DNA from: CAZPWQ01 sp964590495
Lineage (GTDB): Bacteria > Bacteroidota > Rhodothermia > Balneolales > Balneolaceae
Length of the DNA stretch: 11,356 bases
Direction: 5' to 3'
Assembly: GCA_964590495.1 (NCBI GenBank)
Contig: CAZPWQ010000112.1
Coordinates: 1-11,356, forward strand
Shown: piece after piece, positions 6,487 through 11,356 of the stretch
Layout of the letters: each line of letters opens with the position of its first letter
How positions within the stretch are numbered: position 1 is the stretch's first letter
Position numbers and translations under genes: made by a program
The notes under the pieces: model-generated
The model's input: the letters and a program-made list of their open reading frames with translations, nothing else
Database searches by the model: none
What the model was told of the DNA's origin: nothing

Positions 6487-6625
6487 AAATTAAATATATC
6501 TGTAAGATTAACAAGATATTATGGCAGATCTACTCTTAATTCACGAGTCAGGAGACAAAAAAGAATAAAAGTATATATGTTTCCTTATTTATTTCATCCG
6601 AACTTTCATTATAAAAAAAAGAAAA

Positions 6626-7825
6626 TTGAACAGATCCGACTTACATTTTGAACAAACCTGGCGCTGGTTTGGCTCCTACGATACAATCGCTCTTTCACAA
6701 ATCAAACAAACCGGGGCTACCGGAATTGTCACCGCTTTGCACCACATTCCGGCCGGTGAAGTATGGCCGGTAAATGATATTACCGACAGAAAAAAAGAAA
6801 TACAGGAGGCGGGGCTACGCTGGTCTGTTGTAGAGAGCATTCCGGTACATGAAGATATCAAAAAACAAACGGGTAATTATAAAACCTATATCGAAAACTA
6901 CCGGCAGTCGATTCGCAATCTGGCTATATGCGGCATCGATACCGTCTGCTATAATTTTATGCCGCTGACCGACTGGACGCGAACGGATCTCAATTTCCCA
7001 TTGAAAAAAGGCGGTACTGCTCTTCGTTTTGATATGACTGCATTTGCGGCTTTTGAACTCTTTATTCTTGAGCGGGATGGTGCAAAGCAACTTTATTCTA
7101 CGGAACAGCAGGAGAAATCAAAAAAATATTTCGATTCGCTGACGTCTGATGAAATCAAGGAATTAACTAATACTGTTCTGCTGGGGCTCCCGGGAGATGA
7201 GGAAATGACTCTGGAAAAATTCCGCGGGCTCCTTGATGAATACCGGGATATCGATGAAACGGAACTGCGATCGCACCTGCATTATTTTCTGGAAGAGATC
7301 ATTCCGGTTGCTGAGGAAAATGGTGTGCGGATGGCAATCCATCCGGACGATCCTCCTTTCTCCCTGTTCGGTCTCCCCCGTATTGTCAGTACAGAATCCG
7401 ATGCTTCAGGTTTACTTGAAGCCGTAGACTCCCCTTATAACGGACTCACCTTTTGTACCGGATCGTACGGAGCACGCGCCGATAATGATTTACCCGAAAT
7501 GATTAAACGACTCGGCGACCGGATTAACTTCATTCATCTGAGAAGCGTAAAACGTGATGACGACGGCAGTTTTCAGGAGGCTGAACATCTTGAAGGTGAT
7601 GCCGATATGTATCATGTGATGCTTGCTCTCATCAAAGAGCAGCAGCGCAGGATGGAAAATGGCAGAGAGGATCTGATCATACCGATGCGGCCCGATCATG
7701 GTCACCGCATGCTGGATGATCTGCAAAGAGAATCCTATCCCGGATATTCAGGACTGGGACGTCTGCGCGGACTGGCTGAACTGCGGGGCCTTGAGATGGG
7801 GATACGTAAGTCGATAGGGGGGTGA
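6626..7825 (+). CDS. uxuA: Mannonate dehydratase UxuA
   Basis: A 399-residue TIM-barrel enzyme (E. coli UxuA has 394) that dehydrates D-mannonate to 2-keto-3-deoxygluconate, the step after UxaC and UxuB in glucuronate breakdown; cytoplasmic. The family opening E-Q-T-W-R-W-F-G (residues 9-16) and A-T-G-I-V-T-A-L-H-H are present. The predicted divalent-metal ligands are H239 (MAIHPDDPP), C277 (TFCTGSYG), H304 (NFIHLR) and D357 (MRPDHGH). The C-terminus GYSGLGRLRGLAELRGLEMG is also typical. The only sensible start is the TTG at 6626: no in-frame ATG lies just upstream, and the homologous region begins eight residues later. The TTG follows an A-rich stretch without a clear Shine-Dalgarno site. 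It shares the LacI-type control region with the GH10 gene, which ties it to use of xylan side-chain glucuronate. Confidence 0.95.
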   Translation: MNRSDLHFEQTWRWFGSYDTIALSQIKQTGATGIVTALHHIPAGEVWPVNDITDRKKEIQEAGLRWSVVESIPVHEDIKKQTGNYKTYIENYRQSIRNLAICGIDTVCYNFMPLTDWTRTDLNFPLKKGGTALRFDMTAFAAFELFILERDGAKQLYSTEQQEKSKKYFDSLTSDEIKELTNTVLLGLPGDEEMTLEKFRGLLDEYRDIDETELRSHLHYFLEEIIPVAEENGVRMAIHPDDPPFSLFGLPRIVSTESDASGLLEAVDSPYNGLTFCTGSYGARADNDLPEMIKRLGDRINFIHLRSVKRDDDGSFQEAEHLEGDADMYHVMLALIKEQQRRMENGREDLIIPMRPDHGHRMLDDLQRESYPGYSGLGRLRGLAELRGLEMGIRKSIGG

Positions 7826-7879
7826 TAAAGTAAAGCAGTGCGACAGGCTTATACCGTACCATAAAAAATTTCGACAAAA

Positions 7880-8066
7880 CCTGTCATCCTGAGCGAAGGA
7901 CGGGCATTTGGGTTTAAATGCCCGGACGGAGTCGAAGGATCTCGTGAACCGGCTGCTGATGTGGTACGGCAGATCAGCTTCACGAGCCAACCGCTCGATT
8001 CCCGGAGATCCTTCGACTGGCTCGTTGGCAGCCCCGATTCATGTTTCAGTGTCTCAGGATGACAGG
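7880..8066. repeat. 187-bp nested palindromic element (TGTCATCCTGAG…CTCAGGATGACA)
   Basis: The outer arms cctgtcatcctgag (7880-7893) and ctcaggatgacagg (8053-8066) are perfect 14-bp inverted repeats. Nested inside are agtcgaaggatctc (7930-7943) with gagatccttcgact (8005-8018), also 14 bp perfect, and ctcgtgaa (7941-7948) with ttcacgag (7979-7986). A side hairpin is formed by cgggcattt (7901-7909) and aaatgcccg (7916-7924), and gctgat/atcagc caps the centre (7955-7960, 7973-7978). Folded, it gives a long stem with side arms, like a non-coding MITE-like or REP-like element. I associate the 'TCATCCTGAGCGAAG' end with a repeat class found in many genomes. It has no transposase. Confidence 0.75.
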
Positions 8067-8189
8067 TGGTTTTGAGTTTATCGAGGGACTGGTTTACTGA
8101 TTTGTAAAGGAGTTGAGTTTTGATTTACTGAGGGATTGAGGGTAAATGCGAAAAGCAAGAAGCGAGAAGGAGCTGCCTGTCTATAACGT

Positions 8190-8220
8190 CAAATCACAAT
8201 TATGATTTGGCTGTTTTTAT
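8190..8220 (+). terminator. Possible intrinsic terminator
   Basis: caaatca (8190-8196), a 6-nt loop and tgatttg (8203-8209) are followed by gctgttttta. The stem is AT-rich and weak and lies 365 nt beyond uxuA, so this is a tentative call. Confidence 0.3.
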
Positions 8221-8248
8221 CGGTATGAAAGTCTCTCAATGATATTAA

Positions 8249-8281
8249 AAACCTCCAAGGTTTTGGAAACCTTGGAGGTTT
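8249..8281. repeat. 15-bp perfect hairpin repeat
   Basis: aaacctccaaggttt (8249-8263) and aaaccttggaggttt (8267-8281) are perfect inverted repeats around the loop TGG. The left arm itself contains a near-palindrome (aacctccaaggtt). It could end transcription from both directions, since each strand ends in a short T-run, and it resembles a dispersed Bacteroidota-type hairpin repeat (recall). Confidence 0.65.
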
Positions 8282-8306
8282 GGACCTCATTATCTTTGTT
8301 CTCGCT

Positions 8307-8331
8307 CGTTCCGTAGCTCTGCTGCGGAACG
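8307..8331. repeat. 11-bp hairpin repeat (cgttccgtagc/gctgcggaacg)
   Basis: cgttccgtagc (8307-8317) pairs with gctgcggaacg (8321-8331) over 11 bp with one G·T wobble and loop TCT. The next 60 nt contain a GC-rich string (gtgctctgctccgcggctcc) with a similar 'ctctgct' core. Confidence 0.55.
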
Positions 8332-8416
8332 CAAACCAATTTATATAAGGCAGCCGATTAAGTGCAGTGCTCTGCTCCGCGGCTCCTTTACTAATTTCAT
8401 TCCCCCTGTTTACTGG

Positions 8417-10588
8417 CTAAAACCGTGCCCAATGATGCGTCCTTTCCTTCTCTTTATAATATTCGAGTGAATGTTCCGGTTTTTCATATCCATCAGGGAT
8501 GGACTTACCGGAATGAGTCTGGAAATACAGAACACAGGCATCCCTCCACCAAACGGCATCCTCCTCCTGGATTTCGAGTAAAGCTTTTACATGGTCGTAT
8601 CGCTCCCCGTCGATGAGACCTTCGACGGAAGCCCATTTTTTTTGTATTTCACGAACATCCTCCACCCCCTGATAATAACGGTGAACAAGCTCTTCCCATA
8701 ATGTCCGCCCGGTAGACATTTCATGATCCCAGCTTGCATGGTGGAACCACAACAGGTATTCTTCGGGCGTGTTTTCCAGTTTGTCATATTTCTCACGTAC
8801 TGGTCGATGATATTGTTCCAGCGCATTCGATCCGGTTTCAGTCCGATCAAATCCGATACCCTCTTTATCAGCCTTATGGTAGTAAACAGCGGTCCAGTCG
8901 GGCCGGGACAGCTGTGAGGTCCATGGTGCAGGACCGTAGTGATGTCCCTGTGCATACAGATGTGTGAGTCCCAGCGGATTTCTATAGCGAACACCCGCCT
9001 CACGCGACATCATCATGATCTCCTTCACCGGCTCTATAAAATTTTTATCATGCGTAAAAGTCATACGCAACCAGTCATCGGCGACCTCTTCTGCAGTAAG
9101 CGTGTGATCCCAGGCCAGCCTTCCGAAAACATACCAGTTCGACTGCCCGAACGGGTGACCGGTCCAGTTACGATCCCTTCCTGTATTGGCAACCCCGGCA
9201 ATGCCGGTATTCTCATAATCAAAAACCTCTCCGTCAATGACCCTGGCCACGGTTGATCCCTCTCCCTTCGCGTAGGTATCGGAATTTAAAGCTTCTGTAT
9301 ACAATGGCCCCATATAAGCCAGATGATTACTGAAGCCGAAATATTCCTGGGTGATCTGCAGTTCCAACATAGTGTTTGTATGGGGAAGTGCTCCGAAAAG
9401 CGGATGGAACGGCTCCCGGGGCTGAAAATCGATGGGACCATTTTTAACCTGCAATATTACATTATCGGCGAACTCACCATCCAGCGGTACGAATTCGTCA
9501 TATCCTTCACGGAAACGGTCTTCCTGCTCGGGACTGTAAACAAAAGCCCGCCACATTACGATGCCGCCGTGTGGGGCAACCGCTTCGGCTAATACATTGG
9601 CACCTTCTGCATGAGAACGTCCGTAATCCTGCGGACCGGGTTGTCCTTCGGAATTGGCTTTAACAAGGAATCCGCCAAAATCAGGTATATGCTCATAAAT
9701 TTCATCTGCCTTGTCTTTCCACCACTGCTGCACTTCAGGGTTCAGGGGGTCTGAATCTTCCAGCCCGCCAATTCGGTCCGGTGCAAAGAAATTAGCTGAG
9801 AAGTATATGGTTATTCCGTACGGCCGGAATATATCGGCCAGTTTAGCCGCTTTTTTGATATACTGCTCAGTCAACATGTTCGGATTGGCATTCACATTGT
9901 TGATCACAGTCCCGTTAATTCCGATTGATGCATTGGCACGGGCATAGTCTTTATAACGCGGATCTGCATAGTTGGGCAATGTTTTCCATTCCCATAAAGA
10001 GAGGCCGGCATATCCCCGCTCAACCGTCCGGTCCAGGTTATCCCAGTGGTTTAGCACCCGGTGCCGGATTTTCGGTGCACTTTCAACCGATATATCTTGC
10101 AGGTCTTCGTGTGTCTGTAGTAACCGCAGAAAATGGAACATACCGTAAAGAGCACCTACATCGGTATTAGCAGCAATTACCAGGTGATTATTTCCTTCTA
10201 GAGAATGTTGCTCTATCAGGAATCCCTCATCGCCTATCCTCTTTAGTTTATCGTCCAGATTCAATGAGGATATTATCTTGGAGTTGGATGGAGTTCCGAT
10301 AACTAAAGCTCTATTATCGGAGATACTGGTATTAACAGAAATATCCTTTCCCAGTAAACCGTTCAAACCGTTGCTTATCTCCTGCTTTATTAATGAAAAG
10401 GTTTCTGAATTATCATTCAGAATTACTTCCTGAACCGAGGATCGATACTCTTGAAGTACCTCATTATTGGAAATCTTATCGTATCTCAGCCAGAGTCTGT
10501 AGCCGTCATCGGCTGCTAAATTTTGAATACCCAGTCCGGCAACAAACATCAAAACTAACAGTATACGCTGAGGTAATTTTTTACTCAT
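8417..10588 (-). CDS. aguA: GH67 alpha-glucuronidase, secreted to the periplasm
   Basis: A 723-residue glycoside hydrolase family 67 enzyme. It removes alpha-1,2-linked (4-O-methyl)-D-glucuronic acid from the non-reducing terminal xylose of xylo-oligosaccharides, using inversion. An N-terminal signal peptide (hydrophobic residues 9-25, cut near NLA-AD) points to the periplasm. The N-terminal beta/alpha domain (30-165) ends in DVGALYGMFHFLRLLQ, and the TIM barrel opens with HRVLNHWDNLDRTVERGYAG. Catalytic residues are E314 (K-A-N-S-E-G-Q-P-G-P, acid), D387 (K-N-G-P-I-D-F-Q) and E415 (I-T-Q-E-Y-F-G), the base pair. Their spacings, 73 and 101 residues from the acid, equal those of E292, D365 and E393 in Cellvibrio GlcA67A as I recall them. 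The all-helical C-terminal domain (about 500-723) is complete. It starts 47 bp after the FG-GAP/UnbV gene on the same strand, so the two probably share a transcript. It acts on oligosaccharides made by the GH10 enzyme. Confidence 0.96.
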   Translation of the reverse strand: MSKKLPQRILLVLMFVAGLGIQNLAADDGYRLWLRYDKISNNEVLQEYRSSVQEVILNDNSETFSLIKQEISNGLNGLLGKDISVNTSISDNRALVIGTPSNSKIISSLNLDDKLKRIGDEGFLIEQHSLEGNNHLVIAANTDVGALYGMFHFLRLLQTHEDLQDISVESAPKIRHRVLNHWDNLDRTVERGYAGLSLWEWKTLPNYADPRYKDYARANASIGINGTVINNVNANPNMLTEQYIKKAAKLADIFRPYGITIYFSANFFAPDRIGGLEDSDPLNPEVQQWWKDKADEIYEHIPDFGGFLVKANSEGQPGPQDYGRSHAEGANVLAEAVAPHGGIVMWRAFVYSPEQEDRFREGYDEFVPLDGEFADNVILQVKNGPIDFQPREPFHPLFGALPHTNTMLELQITQEYFGFSNHLAYMGPLYTEALNSDTYAKGEGSTVARVIDGEVFDYENTGIAGVANTGRDRNWTGHPFGQSNWYVFGRLAWDHTLTAEEVADDWLRMTFTHDKNFIEPVKEIMMMSREAGVRYRNPLGLTHLYAQGHHYGPAPWTSQLSRPDWTAVYYHKADKEGIGFDRTETGSNALEQYHRPVREKYDKLENTPEEYLLWFHHASWDHEMSTGRTLWEELVHRYYQGVEDVREIQKKWASVEGLIDGERYDHVKALLEIQEEDAVWWRDACVLYFQTHSGKSIPDGYEKPEHSLEYYKEKERTHHWARF

Positions 10589-10635
10589 AATTACGGCTTT
10601 TTGGTGGATGATAGAGGAATTCAGTAATAAGTATA

Positions 10636-11356
10636 TTATTTATGGTGGGAAGTCCGCAGTTCAACCTGCTTCCGCTCTACGAATTCGAGGCCATCGCTGT
10701 TTTCCGAAACCTCGTAGACCCTGTTAGCTGTCACGTCCCGGAAAACTTGATTCTTTCCGCTGGCCGGCCAGGTGATCTCGAGGCGCTCGATATGCGATAT
10801 TTCCCCAAGTCCGATCTCCTGCTGCAGGCTTGACGAACCGAAGCTTCCGCCGGTTGTAACTGTCCGGTGGATCCTGCGAGACCCGGAGGATGTCTCTCCT
10901 TCGATCATGATCCTGCTTCCGATCCCCGCCCGGTTGCTTTCGGTGCCCCGGAGAATGAGCGTAATCCAGTTGTTGTTGTTTCCCGGGTTCATAAACAGGG
11001 AGTTCAGATAGACGTCTCCTTCCAGGGCGCCGCCGATGACCGTAAAAATATCCTGATCGCCGTCATTGTCCAGGTCCGCAAAAGAGATTCCATGCCCCTT
11101 CTGCAAATGGCCGAAACCGCCGGGCGAGGTGACTTCCGGAAAATCTCTCCCGGCATTATTGCGGAACATGCGGTTCGGGATGACCGTACGCATATTGGGA
11201 TCGCCCGTACCGGAGTAGAAGTCGAGCCAGCCGTCGTTGTCCAGATCCCCGAAATTGGAGCCCATCGCATAAATCACCTTCTCCAGGCCGGTTTCGGATT
11301 TGACATCCGTAAAAGTGCCGTCCCCGTTGTTTCTGTACAATCTGGGGAACTCCGCT
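10636..11356 (-). CDS. FG-GAP/ASPIC-UnbV (CRTAC1-like) protein, 5' end outside window
   Basis: The last ~240 residues of a larger protein; the reading frame continues through the right edge of the window (…EFPRLYRNNGDGTFTDV), so the true start is not visible. It has two FG-GAP/VCBS-type repeats with calcium-binding loops, D-L-D-N-D-G-W-L-D-F and D-L-D-N-D-G-D-Q-D-I-F, each preceded by G-x-x-F or S-F/N-F-G. A C-terminal ASPIC/UnbV domain follows (N-N-W-I-T-L-I-L-R-G … G-I-G-S-R-I … LEITWPASGKNQVFRDV). These repeats form blades of a beta-propeller. Such proteins are exported or surface-located in Bacteroidota and often bind ligands or other proteins; no enzymatic function is established. Its stop is 47 bp ahead of the GH67 start on the same strand, so a role in handling or sensing glucuronoxylan is possible but is inference. 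Confidence 0.85.
   Translation of the reverse strand, partial: AEFPRLYRNNGDGTFTDVKSETGLEKVIYAMGSNFGDLDNDGWLDFYSGTGDPNMRTVIPNRMFRNNAGRDFPEVTSPGGFGHLQKGHGISFADLDNDGDQDIFTVIGGALEGDVYLNSLFMNPGNNNNWITLILRGTESNRAGIGSRIMIEGETSSGSRRIHRTVTTGGSFGSSSLQQEIGLGEISHIERLEITWPASGKNQVFRDVTANRVYEVSENSDGLEFVERKQVELRTSHHK

Larger units (their letters stand above)
7826..8416. other. Gene-free convergent gap packed with palindromic repeats
   Basis: This 591-bp gap lies between the 3' ends of uxuA (+) and the GH67 gene (-). I see no credible coding region. Read in order it holds a 187-bp nested palindrome (7880-8066), an imperfect duplicated stretch with 'tttactga' at 8093-8100 and 8124-8131, an 'aagcaagaagcgagaag' microrepeat (about 8148-8169), a 7-bp hairpin followed by a T-run (8190-8209), a 15-bp perfect hairpin (8249-8281), an 11-bp hairpin (8307-8331) and a GC-rich string around 8360-8387. 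Confidence 0.7.

Noticed and set aside
7748..7990. 80-codon minus-strand frame at the uxuA 3' end
   Set aside because: It runs across the end of uxuA and into the palindromic element at 7880-8066; the translated palindrome is not a protein.
7880..8331. Possible CRISPR-like array in the repeat-rich gap
   Set aside because: The repeats are inverted arms of different sequence, not regularly spaced identical direct repeats with unique spacers, and there is no cas gene.
8587..9003. 138-codon minus-strand frame inside the GH67 gene
   Set aside because: It overlaps the GH67 frame in full, with catalytic-domain residues and family length supporting the latter; its product is low in recognisable structure.
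11004..11270. 88-codon minus-strand frame in the FG-GAP/UnbV gene
   Set aside because: It is an alternative frame over calcium-loop repeats; the in-frame protein carries clear DLDNDG motifs.

Overview
The window looks like a stretch of chromosome from a free-living, plant-polysaccharide-degrading bacterium of the Bacteroidota/Balneolota type (inference). The reasons are: AT-rich leaders with few clear Shine-Dalgarno sites, a TTG start on one core metabolic gene, a lipoprotein xylanase, an ASPIC/UnbV–FG-GAP protein, and intergenic gaps full of short 'word' repeats and palindromes that I associate with that group. I see no rRNA, tRNA, CRISPR array, transposase or phage gene.

Left part (1-2810, all + strand). 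A five-TPR protein is followed by a 118-bp element made of two inverted, related hairpins. Next comes a tightly coupled pair, a hotdog-fold acyl-CoA thioesterase and a one-domain histidine phosphotransfer (Hpt) protein, and then galE (UDP-glucose 4-epimerase). Three degenerate copies of a 'cttagtg…ccttagtggta' repeat lie in the gaps ahead of the TPR, thioesterase and galE genes.

Middle (3056-5051). Two divergent genes of uncertain role share a 184-bp promoter gap: a secreted protein with a Cys-Gly-Cys-Pro motif (- strand), and a membrane-anchored DUF748/AsmA-like protein (+ strand).

Right part (5209-11356) is a xylan/glucuronate utilisation locus. A GH10 endo-xylanase lipoprotein (-) is divergent from uxuA, mannonate dehydratase (+). 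The shared control region holds a LacI/cre-like operator (6471-6486) and a second 9-bp dyad (6390-6422). Convergent to uxuA is a periplasmic GH67 alpha-glucuronidase (-), preceded by the 3' part of an FG-GAP/ASPIC-UnbV protein that runs off the right edge. The logic is that GH10 cuts glucuronoxylan at the cell surface, GH67 removes (4-O-methyl)glucuronate from the oligosaccharides, and UxuA dehydrates the D-mannonate derived from glucuronate to 2-keto-3-deoxygluconate. No transporter, uxaC, uxuB, kdgK or regulator is present in the window.

The 591-bp gap between uxuA and the GH67 gene has no convincing gene. It is packed with palindromes: a 187-bp nested element, a 15-bp perfect hairpin and an 11-bp hairpin. 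I did not find a clearly new multi-gene system. The best leads are the control region of the xylan genes, the two-hairpin element at 770-887, the CGCP secreted protein, and the FG-GAP/UnbV protein paired with GH67.
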